A stretch of DNA of 39,815 nucleotides, from NCBI GenBank assembly GCA_900315775.1, contig ONAJ01000026.1, forward strand, positions 1 to 39,815, in the 5' to 3' direction. This DNA is from an uncultured Prevotella sp. Its GTDB lineage: Bacteria; Bacteroidota; Bacteroidia; Bacteroidales; Bacteroidaceae. This document shows positions 8,346 through 16,415 of this stretch, piece after piece. Every line of letters starts with the position of its first letter. The first letter of the stretch is position 1. The notes beneath the pieces were generated by a model. It did no database searches, was not told the DNA's origin, and worked only from the letters and a program-made list of their open reading frames with translations. The translations under genes were made by a program, and so were the position numbers.

Positions 8346-9817
8346 CGTCTAAGGAATTCTATTGTTTTCTCAATATGCGGATACATCAGTTCATCATCGA
8401 GGATAAATGGTACTACACGACGATATTCCTCATGCAGCTTAGCTATCGCCGGTGACGACTTCAGCGGCAGACGGAAGTCAAGTGCCTGGGCAGCATTGAA
8501 GAGTTCTATTGCCAACACGCGCTCTGTATTCAGTATTACCTTATACAACTTTATGGCAGCATTAGCGCCCATAGAAACATGGTCTTCCTGATCCTGACAC
8601 GACGGTATGCTATCAACACTTGACGGCATTGCCAGCGACTTATTAAGACTGACAACCGAAGCGGCGGTATATTGTGTTATCATGAAACCGCTGTTTACAC
8701 CTGGATTAGCAACGAGGAAGCTCGGCAGTCCTCGTGTTCCAGACACAAGTCGGTATATTCGGCGTTCTGATATGTTTGCCAGTTCACTCATCGCTATCGA
8801 CAAGAAGTCTATAGGCAGTGCTATCGGCTCTCCGTGGAAGTTTCCTGCCGAGATAATAAGGTCTTCCTCAGGACATACTGTCGGGTTGTCAGTTGCCGAG
8901 TTAACCTCGATATCTATAACCGACTTCACGTAGCGTATAGTATCTTTAACGGCTCCATGCACTTGTGGCACACAACGGAAGGAGTACGGGTCCTGAACAT
9001 GTCCCTTGATGTTCTTCTGTATCTGACTTCCTTTCAGCAGTTCCAGCATACGCTCTGCTGTCTCTATCTGTCCCAGATGTGGACGCACCTTATGAACAGC
9101 GGGGATGAACGGCTCAGACAGTCCGTCAAAGGCGTCGAGCGACATTGCAGCAATGCGGTCAGCCCAATCGCTGAGTTTCTGTGCTCTCAATAGCGACCAC
9201 ACCGCGAAGGCACTCATATTCTGCGTTCCATTCAGCAGAGCCAGTCCCTCCTTTGAAGCGAGAGTTATAGGTTTCCAGCGTTTCTTCCTCAGCACCTCAG
9301 CACCAGGTATAATCTTTCCCTGATATTCCACTTCGCCGAGCCCTAACAAAGGTAAGCACATGTGTGCTAATGGTACGAGGTCGCCAGATGCTCCTAAGGA
9401 GCCTTGTTTGTAAACTATAGGATAGATACCATTATTAAAGAATGCCACCAGTCGTTGTACGGTATCCAGTTTACAACCGGAATATCCATAGCTCAGCGAC
9501 TGTATCTTCAGAAGCATCATTATCTTCACTATGTCATTAGGAACACGTTCTCCCGTTCCGCAGGCGTGACTCTTTATAAGGTTTATCTGCAACTGCGACA
9601 GCTGGTCAGAGCCTATCGACACGTTACAAAGAGCTCCAAAGCCCGTCGTCACTCCATAAACAGGAGCATTATTGCCTGCTATCTTTTTGTCCAGATATGC
9701 CCTGCATCGTCTTATCCTCTGCTTTGCGTCCTCACTGAGTTCCAGTTTGTAGTCGCCATATATTATTTCACCTATTCTCTCTATTGTCAGGTGTTCAGCA
9801 CTTATTTGGTGTATCAT
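8342..9817 (-). CDS. hutH: Histidine ammonia-lyase
   Basis: HutH deaminates L-histidine to urocanate, the committed step of the pathway. The 491-residue protein contains Ala143-Ser144-Gly145 in GSLGASGDLVPLAH, the tripeptide that cyclises to the MIO electrophile, plus YGVTTGFG near residue 54, the active-site loop containing the conserved Tyr, and LLNGTQNMSA. The length is close to the usual 500. It starts 20 bases after the hutU stop and overlaps hutI by four bases. No histidine permease or HutC-type repressor is present in the window. Confidence 0.96.
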   Translation of the reverse strand: MIHQISAEHLTIERIGEIIYGDYKLELSEDAKQRIRRCRAYLDKKIAGNNAPVYGVTTGFGALCNVSIGSDQLSQLQINLIKSHACGTGERVPNDIVKIMMLLKIQSLSYGYSGCKLDTVQRLVAFFNNGIYPIVYKQGSLGASGDLVPLAHMCLPLLGLGEVEYQGKIIPGAEVLRKKRWKPITLASKEGLALLNGTQNMSAFAVWSLLRAQKLSDWADRIAAMSLDAFDGLSEPFIPAVHKVRPHLGQIETAERMLELLKGSQIQKNIKGHVQDPYSFRCVPQVHGAVKDTIRYVKSVIDIEVNSATDNPTVCPEEDLIISAGNFHGEPIALPIDFLSIAMSELANISERRIYRLVSGTRGLPSFLVANPGVNSGFMITQYTAASVVSLNKSLAMPSSVDSIPSCQDQEDHVSMGANAAIKLYKVILNTERVLAIELFNAAQALDFRLPLKSSPAIAKLHEEYRRVVPFILDDELMYPHIEKTIEFLRR

Positions 9818-9837
9818 GATATTATGTTTTTATTAGG

Positions 9838-11826
9838 TTATGAGTTCTTGTTTATTATGTCGTCATCAACAAAGTTGGGCAGTGTCACCGCCAGTCCTGG
9901 TGTACGTTCCATTTCCCGTCTTATGGCTTCTATGGAGCCTTCGTTGCGAGCCCACGAACGTCGTGCTATTCCGTTGTTGACATCCCACAGCAACATCTCA
10001 CGGATATGTCGCTCGCTGTCTTCGCTGCCGTCTATCACCATTCCGAAACCGCCGTTAATCACTTCTCCCCAGCCTACTCCGCCACCGTTGTGTATGCTCA
10101 CCCATGTGGCACCGCGGAAAGCATCGCCGATGACGTTCTGCACAGCCATATCGGCACAGAACTGTGAGCCGTCGTAGATATTACTCGTCTCACGGAAAGG
10201 AGAGTCGGTACCGCTGACATCGTGATGGTCGCGTCCCAGCACCACAGGTGCCGACAGCTCTCCACGACGTATGGCTTCATTAAATGCAAGTGCTATCTTC
10301 GTTCTTCCCTCGCAGTCGGCATATAGTATTCGTGCCTGTGAACCAACCACGAGTTTATTGCGTCCTGCCTCACGAATCCAGTGTATGTTGTCTGCCATCT
10401 GTCCCTGAATCTCTTTCGGTGCGGTCTTCATTATTTCCTCCAGTACCTCTGCCGCCAGACGGTCGGTGGTAGCAAGGTCTTCTTCCATTCCCGACGTACA
10501 CACCCAGCGGAATGGTCCGAAGCCGTAGTCAAAGAACATCGGTCCCATAATATCCTGAACATACGACGGATAACGGAATTTTCCGTTAGGCAGCATCACA
10601 TCGGCACCAGCCCTACCCGACTCCAGCAGGAAGGCATTACCATAGTCAAAGAAATACATACCTTTTTTCGTAAGACGGTTTATTGCCTCCACCTGTCTGC
10701 GTAGTGATGCCTGCACAGCCTTTTTAAAATTCTCCGGGTCTTCTGCCATCATCTGTTTTGACTCTTCCAACGACAGTCCTGCAGGGTAATAGCCTCCCGC
10801 CCAAGGGTTATGAAGTGATGTCTGGTCGCTACCGAGGTCCACATGAACATCCTCATCTGCAAGACGTTCCCACAAGTCAACGACATTCCCGACGTATGCC
10901 ATCGAGACCACACGCTTCTCCTCTACCGCATTTTTTATGGCAGGTATCAGCTCATCCAGGTCTGTGTGTAACTCGTCAACCCATCCCTGTTTGAAGCGCT
11001 TCTCTGCAGCCTTAGGATTAATCTCCGCTGTTACGCTCACCACTCCGGCAATGTTTCCTGCTTTCGGCTGAGCTCCCGACATTCCTCCAAGACCTGCTGT
11101 AACGAAGAGTTTCTGGTTGTTGCCGCCCACCTTTCTTGCAGCGTTCATTACCGTTATGGTTGTTCCGTGAACAATACCCTGCGGACCGATATACATATAA
11201 GAGCCGGCAGTCATCTGGCCATACTGACTTACTCCCATAGCATTCATGCGCTCCCAGTCGTCGGGCTTGGAATAGTTTGGGATAACCATTCCGTTCGTCA
11301 CCACCACACGCGGCGCATTCTTGTGCGAAGGAAAGAGTCCCAGTGGATGACCGCTATACATCACGAGGGTCTGTTCGTCTGTCATCTCGGAGAGGTATTT
11401 CATTACCAGACGATATTGTGCCCAATTCTGGAATATTGCCCCGTTGCCGCCATAGATTATCAACTCGTGCGGATGTTGTGCTACTCTTGGGTCCAGGTTA
11501 TTCTGTATCATAAGCATGATTGCTGCTGCCTGTCGGCTACGTGCCGGATACTCGTCAATAGGACGTGCGTACATCTCGTAGTCGGGACGATAGCGATACA
11601 TATATATTCTTCCATACTTCCTAAGTTCCTCAGCGAACTCTGGTGCCAGCTGTTCGTGGAGTTCCTTGGGGAAATACCTCAATGCGTTTCTCAGCGCCAG
11701 TTTCTTCTCTTCCGGCGTCAGGATATCCTTACGTTTAGGAGCGTGGTTTATCTCTGCATCATACGCCTTTGCCTTTGGCAACACCGCTGGTATTCCAGCT
11801 CTTATCTCTTCCTGAAATGTGTTCAT
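9838..11826 (-). CDS. hutU: Urocanate hydratase
   Basis: HutU adds water to urocanate to give 4-imidazolone-5-propionate using tightly bound NAD+ as an electrophile. The 662-residue protein is longer than the roughly 550-residue proteobacterial enzyme, which as I recall is normal for the Bacteroidetes form. The glycine-rich FVTAGLGGMSGAQPKAGN stretch near residues 243-260 fits the NAD-binding motif. LGRDHHDVSGTDSPFRET and NGGGVGWGEVINGG in the C-terminal third are also strongly conserved in urocanases. Its ATG overlaps the ftcD stop as ATGA, and hutH follows after 20 bases. Confidence 0.95.
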   Translation of the reverse strand: MNTFQEEIRAGIPAVLPKAKAYDAEINHAPKRKDILTPEEKKLALRNALRYFPKELHEQLAPEFAEELRKYGRIYMYRYRPDYEMYARPIDEYPARSRQAAAIMLMIQNNLDPRVAQHPHELIIYGGNGAIFQNWAQYRLVMKYLSEMTDEQTLVMYSGHPLGLFPSHKNAPRVVVTNGMVIPNYSKPDDWERMNAMGVSQYGQMTAGSYMYIGPQGIVHGTTITVMNAARKVGGNNQKLFVTAGLGGMSGAQPKAGNIAGVVSVTAEINPKAAEKRFKQGWVDELHTDLDELIPAIKNAVEEKRVVSMAYVGNVVDLWERLADEDVHVDLGSDQTSLHNPWAGGYYPAGLSLEESKQMMAEDPENFKKAVQASLRRQVEAINRLTKKGMYFFDYGNAFLLESGRAGADVMLPNGKFRYPSYVQDIMGPMFFDYGFGPFRWVCTSGMEEDLATTDRLAAEVLEEIMKTAPKEIQGQMADNIHWIREAGRNKLVVGSQARILYADCEGRTKIALAFNEAIRRGELSAPVVLGRDHHDVSGTDSPFRETSNIYDGSQFCADMAVQNVIGDAFRGATWVSIHNGGGVGWGEVINGGFGMVIDGSEDSERHIREMLLWDVNNGIARRSWARNEGSIEAIRREMERTPGLAVTLPNFVDDDIINKNS

Positions 11827-13478
11827 GATAATATCTTCTGGTTAACTATTGTCATTATCTCTTTCTCGCACTTCTCAGCCTCAGCAATGAGTCTGTCTGC
11901 CTCGCTGACAAGTTCTTTTGCCTGCTGCTTGTCATCAAGTGACGAAGCGTTTATCTTTACGTTTAGTCCTGCTCCTATGACAGCAGCCCGTGCTGCCAAA
12001 GCTCCCACGCCAGCATCGCTGACACTGTTCGGATTACCCTCGCGTGCCATTTCTCTGCATACCTCGAAAGTCTGCATTGCCGCCTTCATTGTCTGCATGG
12101 GCACCTGTGCCGCATAGAGTGTCGCCGCCTGTATTGCCTCATTGCGTAGAGCCTTCTCTTCGTCGCTGTTCTTAGGCATTTGGAAAGCCTCCATAATTTT
12201 GTTGAATGCCTCAGTGTCTTTATCTACGAGCATCAGCAACTCGTCCATAAGGAGCTGTCCTTTGTCTGCCCAGTTTGAGAACTCTTCCCAGCGCTCGTCC
12301 CATCCACGCTTATGACTTGACAGATTGGCAACCATAGTCCCTAAGGCTGCTGCCAGCGCTCCCATATATGCAGATATTGTTCCGCCACCGGGTGCAGGCG
12401 ACTCTCGAGAGGTCTCAAGGGCGAACTCCCTGACGGTCTTCCCGACAAGTTTCTCTTGCTCCTTGCCCTCTGCTCCTTGCCGCTCAATAAGATATTCTAT
12501 AACTTTCTCTTCGGGTTTAAAAGGACGCAGGTCGTCAAGCGACATACTCTTTATAGCTATCTTTATGATGTCTTCCTCTGGTATTCCTGTTGAGCGCTGT
12601 TGTTTCCTAAGGAAATATTTTCCTGCCTCAATGAGTGCTTTCTTGGGCAGCAGACCAACAATCTCGGTACCTGTCACACGAAGTCCTCTGTTCTGTGCAC
12701 ATCGCGACACTTCATCGAAAGCTACATGCAAAGGTGTTACGTTCAGATTTGTCATATTCATAGATACCTGTGCTATGCCGTATTCATCAATGTACCACCC
12801 TATAGCCTTAGTACATTTCAATGTTCCGGGCTGTCCTGGACGTCCCTTTTCTCTGACGTCAAAGGCTATTGCATTAGCTCTTCGTGTGCTTGTGCTGTTG
12901 AGGTTGAAGTTCACTGCAATGAGAAAGTCGCGAGCACCGACGACGCTACATCCTGTATGCACGGCACGCGAAGTGTCCGCAGGCATGAAGTCAGGCTGAC
13001 GCTCAGGGTCGCTGAGTTTCTCGGGGATTGCCTCGTACTCACCGCTTCTGCAAACGGCAAGGTTCTTCCTCTCTGGTTTGAAGGCTGCTGCCTCGTAACA
13101 ATAGCAAGGTATCTGCAACTCGTCAGCGATGCGCTTCGCCAGGTCGCGAGCCATCTTAGCACACTCTTCCAACGTTATGCCTGCCACAGGAATGAGTGGC
13201 AGCACATCGGTAGCTCCTATTCTCGGATGGGCACCCTTGTGCTTGCTCATGTCTATGAGTTCTCCTGCCGTCTTCACAGCCTGGAAGGCAGCTTCTACAA
13301 CCGCCTCCGGAGTGCCTACGAATGTCACCACCGTTCGGTTGGTAGCTGCTCCCGGGTCAACGTTTAACACACTGACGTCTTCTACTTTCTCTATCGAGTC
13401 GGTAATCTTTTTTATTACCTCCATATCGCGTCCTTCACTGAAATTGGGAACGCATTCAACTATTCTCTTTTGGTTCAT
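11823..13478 (-). CDS. ftcD: Bifunctional glutamate formimidoyltransferase / formiminotetrahydrofolate cyclodeaminase
   Basis: The fusion moves the formimino group from formiminoglutamate to tetrahydrofolate and then deaminates it to 5,10-methenyl-THF, releasing glutamate and ammonia. Residues 1 to about 300 are the transferase (start MNQKRIVECVPNFSEGRD, then NVDPGAATNRTVVTFVG and KGAHPRIGATDVLPLIP). Residues about 345-551 are the helical cyclodeaminase domain (REFALETSRESPAPGGGTISAYMGALAAALG). The same fusion occurs in animals and several Bacteroidetes. It means this organism uses the folate route of formiminoglutamate disposal and needs no HutG or HutF. It is the first hut gene, 27 bases after the upstream carboxypeptidase gene, with no promoter seen in that gap. 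Confidence 0.95.
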   Translation of the reverse strand: MNQKRIVECVPNFSEGRDMEVIKKITDSIEKVEDVSVLNVDPGAATNRTVVTFVGTPEAVVEAAFQAVKTAGELIDMSKHKGAHPRIGATDVLPLIPVAGITLEECAKMARDLAKRIADELQIPCYCYEAAAFKPERKNLAVCRSGEYEAIPEKLSDPERQPDFMPADTSRAVHTGCSVVGARDFLIAVNFNLNSTSTRRANAIAFDVREKGRPGQPGTLKCTKAIGWYIDEYGIAQVSMNMTNLNVTPLHVAFDEVSRCAQNRGLRVTGTEIVGLLPKKALIEAGKYFLRKQQRSTGIPEEDIIKIAIKSMSLDDLRPFKPEEKVIEYLIERQGAEGKEQEKLVGKTVREFALETSRESPAPGGGTISAYMGALAAALGTMVANLSSHKRGWDERWEEFSNWADKGQLLMDELLMLVDKDTEAFNKIMEAFQMPKNSDEEKALRNEAIQAATLYAAQVPMQTMKAAMQTFEVCREMAREGNPNSVSDAGVGALAARAAVIGAGLNVKINASSLDDKQQAKELVSEADRLIAEAEKCEKEIMTIVNQKILS

Positions 13479-13505
13479 AATTATTTAAGGTTAATCTAAT
13501 TCTCA

Positions 13506-14663
13506 TTAACGGCATAAAGCCTCGCACACTCGGTCTTGAAACGCTCTTCCCTGCGCAGCCTTCTTCACACCCATATTGATAATGCTGAAACACAGACGAT
13601 GTTCGTTCGGGGCGGTACAGTAGCCTGCTAACGCGCTTACCGACGTCACCGTTCCTGTCTTCGCCTGCACATTACCGCAGGCTGTTCCTTCGGTCATTCT
13701 CTTCGCCAGCGTTCCATCGACACCAGCAACAGGCAACGAGGGCAACAGGTTGTTGTATATCTCACTATTCTTATACGCATAACGAAGGAAGGCAACCTCA
13801 AAATGAGGCGACACGTAGTTGTACAACGACAATCCGCTGCCGTCGGCAACATAATAGTCGTTGGGGTCGAGTTCCATCTTGCGAATTATGCGATGTACCT
13901 GCGAGGCACCGTCCCTAGCTGATGCCTTGCGCACTCCCGTAGCTGCCGCCAACTGATAGAAAAGACACTCTGCAAAGAGATTGTCCGACTTCTTCATCAT
14001 AGGCATCAGTACCTGACCTATTGTGTGTGTTCGGGTACATATCACCTCAGCATCGCGGGGCACAAGTCCTCTTATGGTATCGCCGTACAGCACCACCCCG
14101 GAGTCTTTCAGTCGATGGTAGAAACGTTTCAGAAAATTGTTCTTCTTATTCACCAGCAGCGACGACAGCGTGGGATTATCGTCATCCCAGCACCATCCTT
14201 CACCGAGGAGATTGTCGTCCTTCATTGAATAGTCGGCAACAATAAATCCGCGTATGGTGTCTATGCCCTGTGTGTTCAACGTTTCCACGAAGGCAGAGAG
14301 GTCATCGCTGTTGAACAGCGGGTCCATACCGCCACGACAGTATATGTTTCCCACGAGTGTTCTGCCTTCTACATAGCCTGTACGATACATCCTCGTCTTA
14401 AACTGATAGTCACCGCCAAGCTCGTCAAGTGCTGCCACAGCGGTTATCATCTTCATCGTCGATGCAGGGCGCATCCTCTGTCGCTCATTATATTTATATA
14501 GGCAACTGTCGGCAGTAAGGTCGTACACCTCAATACCCACGACGGTAGTCTCGAACATCGGATGTTGCAACAGACTGTCAAGAGTCTCTTTCAAGGTCTG
14601 TCCGTACGCCACTCTACCAAAGCAGCACAACAGCCACACGATAATTATAATGTATCTCTTCAT
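13506..14663 (-). CDS. dacB: D-alanyl-D-alanine carboxypeptidase/endopeptidase, PBP4 (peptidase S13) family
   Basis: A periplasmic penicillin-binding protein that trims D-Ala or cuts cross-links in peptidoglycan. The start at 14663 gives 385 residues opening with a signal peptide (MKRYIIIIVWLLCCFGRVAYG). An ATG ten codons upstream lies inside a purine-rich repeat and would precede the signal peptide, so it was rejected. Active-site motifs are Ser68-Thr-Met-Lys71 (PASTMKM), SDN in KKSDNLFAE and KTG in AKTGTVTSVSALAGY. GSGLSLYNYVSP is also typical of the family. It is shorter than E. coli DacB, as usual for this phylum. It lies between rsmA and ftcD on the same strand. Confidence 0.9.
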   Translation of the reverse strand: MKRYIIIIVWLLCCFGRVAYGQTLKETLDSLLQHPMFETTVVGIEVYDLTADSCLYKYNERQRMRPASTMKMITAVAALDELGGDYQFKTRMYRTGYVEGRTLVGNIYCRGGMDPLFNSDDLSAFVETLNTQGIDTIRGFIVADYSMKDDNLLGEGWCWDDDNPTLSSLLVNKKNNFLKRFYHRLKDSGVVLYGDTIRGLVPRDAEVICTRTHTIGQVLMPMMKKSDNLFAECLFYQLAAATGVRKASARDGASQVHRIIRKMELDPNDYYVADGSGLSLYNYVSPHFEVAFLRYAYKNSEIYNNLLPSLPVAGVDGTLAKRMTEGTACGNVQAKTGTVTSVSALAGYCTAPNEHRLCFSIINMGVKKAAQGRAFQDRVCEALCR

Positions 14664-14665
14664 AA

Positions 14666-14729
14666 CTCTCACTCCACACTCTTCACTCTTCACTCCTCAC
14701 TCCTCTCTCCTCTCTCCTCTCTCCTCTTT
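14666..14729. repeat. Purine-rich (GGAGAGAGGAGTGAG-type) repeat, copy 1
   Basis: The plus strand is an almost pure CT tract (CTCCTCACTCCTCTCTCCTC-like). The same low-complexity element is found at 22428-22462 and 39476-39506, always pyrimidine-rich on the plus strand. Here it encodes the last residues of RsmA (RGERREERGVRSEE) and forms the spacer before dacB. Confidence 0.8.
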
Positions 14730-15549
14730 CCACCATATTCGTCAATTCCACCATATTCGTCAATTCCACCATATTCGTCAATTCCACAAACTGCGCCACA
14801 GTAAGCTGTTCGGGACGACGGGTGAGGAAGTCTGCATAGTCAGTATATATCGATGACTCGGCAGGCACCATCTGACGCAACGACACGCGGAGCATCTTCC
14901 TGCGCTGACCAAACACCGTCTTTACCACTTTCTTGAAGAGCTGTTCGTCACACCCTAACTGCCTGACGTCGTTACGCGTCATCCTTATCACTGCCGACTT
15001 CACCTTTGGCGGTGGGTTAAAGACGTGCTCATCAACGGTAAACAGGTACTCCACATCGTACCACGCCTGAATGAGTACACTAAGTATTCCGTACGACTTA
15101 TTTCCCGGTGCCGACGCTATGCGTTCAGCCACTTCACGCTGTATCATTCCCGTACAACAGGGTATCAGGTCTTTGTTGTCAAGCATCTTGAAGAATATCT
15201 GCGAGGAGATGTCGTAAGGATAGTTGCCCGTCAACACGAACTGCCTGCCGTCGAAAGCCTCTCGGAGATCCATCCGCAGGAAGTCTCCCTCAATAATTGA
15301 AAATTGAGAATTGAGAATTGAAAATTGAGGACTACTTTTGAGGTACGCCACACTCTCGCGGTCAATCTCGACAACCTTCAACTGACGAGGTTTCTCCACG
15401 AGGAACTGCGTCATAACACCCATTCCTGGTCCTATTTCCAGAACTGGAATATCAGGATATGCATCCACCGTGTCGGCAATGGCACGTGCTATACTTAGGT
15501 CCGTAAGGAAGTGTTGACCTAACTTTTTCTTTGGTCGTACTTGTTTCAT
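14683..15549 (-). CDS. rsmA: 16S rRNA dimethyladenosine transferase
   Basis: RsmA (KsgA) dimethylates two adjacent adenines (A1518 and A1519 in E. coli numbering) near the 3' end of 16S rRNA during late 30S assembly. The 288-residue protein begins VRPKKKLGQHFLTD and has the SAM-binding motifs VLEIGPGMGVMT and VVEID, plus LTGNYPYDISSQIFFKML, the catalytic N-[IL/Y]-PY motif. Two oddities stand out. An AT-rich dispersed repeat encodes QFSILNSQFSI in the loop before IIEGDFL, and the C-terminus runs into three VELTNM repeats and a GA-rich repeat tail. The transcription start probably lies at or near the ATG, since a TATTTTTG box ends four bases upstream. Confidence 0.93.
   Translation of the reverse strand: MKQVRPKKKLGQHFLTDLSIARAIADTVDAYPDIPVLEIGPGMGVMTQFLVEKPRQLKVVEIDRESVAYLKSSPQFSILNSQFSIIEGDFLRMDLREAFDGRQFVLTGNYPYDISSQIFFKMLDNKDLIPCCTGMIQREVAERIASAPGNKSYGILSVLIQAWYDVEYLFTVDEHVFNPPPKVKSAVIRMTRNDVRQLGCDEQLFKKVVKTVFGQRRKMLRVSLRQMVPAESSIYTDYADFLTRRPEQLTVAQFVELTNMVELTNMVELTNMVERGERREERGVRSEE
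14728..14787. repeat. 18-bp tandem repeat, 3.3 copies, in the rsmA 3' end
   Basis: TTCCACCATATTCGTCAA occurs at 14728-14745, 14746-14763 and 14764-14781, followed by a partial TTCCACA. The copies are identical. On the coding strand the unit encodes VELTNM, so 18 bp keeps the frame and copy-number change would lengthen or shorten RsmA by six residues. Confidence 0.95.
15292..15330. repeat. AT-rich TTGAGAATTGAAAATTG repeat inside rsmA
   Basis: Reads AATTGAAAATTGAGAATTG and continues with further copies of the AATTGAGA/AATTGAAA unit. Similar tracts are common in Bacteroidetes intergenic regions as I recall. Here it is 39 bases long, a multiple of three, and translated as part of RsmA. Confidence 0.8.
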
Positions 15550-15553
15550 ACTG

Positions 15554-15561
15554 CAAAAATA
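15554..15561 (-). promoter_or_regulatory. -7 box of rsmA
   Basis: The minus strand reads TATTTTTG, ending four bases before the rsmA ATG. The expected start site falls on the start codon, suggesting a leaderless or nearly leaderless message. This may be the only promoter for rsmA-dacB and possibly the hut genes. Confidence 0.5.
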
Positions 15562-15604
15562 GCAATTATTTATGAATTATGCATTAAGAAATACAAATTA
15601 TTTG

Positions 15605-15612
15605 TAACTTTG
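15605..15612 (+). promoter_or_regulatory. -7 box of the PAP2 gene
   Basis: TAACTTTG, 21 bases before the ATG at 15634. It is divergent from the rsmA promoter; the two boxes are 43 bases apart. No good -33 TTTG is seen. Confidence 0.6.
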
Positions 15613-15633
15613 CCGTGCAAAATATCAAATCTT

Positions 15634-16296
15634 ATGGAATACGACTATTCATTATTGCAACTGATAAACTTCGACGGTTCCCCTGCCTACGATGCTTTCT
15701 GGGCGCTCTACACCGACAAATTCACGTGGATTCCACTGGCTCTCGTAGCCGTTTATTGTCTGCTCCACAAGGGCGGCTGGCGTCATGCTCTCCTTATGGT
15801 TCTCATGCTGGCACTCCTCTTTGCGCTCAGCGACTTCACCGTATCGTCACTCTTGAAGAACATCGTGGCACGTCCCCGTCCTTCTCACGACCCAGCGATA
15901 ATGGATGCTCTTTCCTACATCGACAACTATCGTGGCGGTCCCTATGGTTTCCCGTCGAACCACGCCAGCAACGGCTTTGCCGTAGCCATGTTCCTCACCC
16001 TACTCTATCGCAGTCGCATTGTCGCGCTGAGCACCTTCCTCTGGGCTTGCGGCTCGTGCTACTCACGAATGTATATGGGTGTGCACTTCCCTTCGGACAT
16101 CCTTGTGGGTGCCATCCTCGGTACCCTCTTCGCACTTGCCGTTTACTGCACATATAAGGAGTGTTACAACTATCTTTACAAGAAAACACCCCTGCTACCC
16201 TTTGGCGAACTCTACGAAAACACCATCCCGTGGGCTATCCCCGCAGCCTTCATCCTTACCATCATAGGGCTCCTTATTTTGGCGCTAACTATTTAA
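15634..16296 (+). CDS. PAP2-family membrane phosphatase
   Basis: A type 2 phosphatidic-acid-phosphatase-like protein. Likely substrates are undecaprenyl diphosphate or a phospholipid such as phosphatidylglycerophosphate; the sequence does not decide. The 220-residue protein has about five membrane helices and the three PAP2 motifs: KNIVARPRP, FPSNHASN (PSxH form) and SRMYMGVHFPSDILVG, supplying the catalytic histidines and Asp. An in-frame ATG at 15541 lies upstream of the promoter box at 15605-15612, so ATG 15634 is the start. It is probably monocistronic; the pectate lyase gene downstream has its own promoter. Confidence 0.9.
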   Translation: MEYDYSLLQLINFDGSPAYDAFWALYTDKFTWIPLALVAVYCLLHKGGWRHALLMVLMLALLFALSDFTVSSLLKNIVARPRPSHDPAIMDALSYIDNYRGGPYGFPSNHASNGFAVAMFLTLLYRSRIVALSTFLWACGSCYSRMYMGVHFPSDILVGAILGTLFALAVYCTYKECYNYLYKKTPLLPFGELYENTIPWAIPAAFILTIIGLLILALTI

Positions 16297-16314
16297 TACG
16301 CAAACGTTTGCGTA
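16297..16314. promoter_or_regulatory. Perfect 18-bp palindrome, LacI/PurR-type operator candidate
   Basis: TACGCAAACGTTTGCGTA is a perfect palindrome. Its core ACGCAAACGTTTGCGT is of the form bound by LacI/GalR-family dimers and is nearly identical to the enterobacterial PurR box. It starts immediately after the PAP2 stop codon and lies 52 bases upstream of the -7 box of the pectate lyase gene. There is no U-run, so it is a poor terminator. No LacI-family gene is in the window. Confidence 0.55.
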
Positions 16315-16326
16315 AAATTCCTTGTT

Positions 16327-16361
16327 TTATTCACAGTTCCTTCCCATGCTATTGTGAATAA
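16327..16361. promoter_or_regulatory. 9-bp inverted repeat upstream of the pectate lyase -7 box
   Basis: TTATTCACA (16327-16335) and TGTGAATAA (16353-16361) are perfect inverted repeats with a 17-base spacer. They cover the place where the -33 element would be. It may be a regulator site or an RNA hairpin from read-through of the PAP2 gene. Confidence 0.4.
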
Positions 16362-16366
16362 CTTCG

Positions 16367-16374
16367 TACCTTTG
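16367..16374 (+). promoter_or_regulatory. -7 box of the pectate lyase gene
   Basis: TACCTTTG, 41 bases before the ATG at 16416. No TTTG occurs at the -33 spacing, which fits an activator-dependent promoter. Confidence 0.6.
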
Positions 16375-16415
16375 CGCTCAAACTACTAAAATTAACAAAC
16401 TAAAAAAAACACTTT

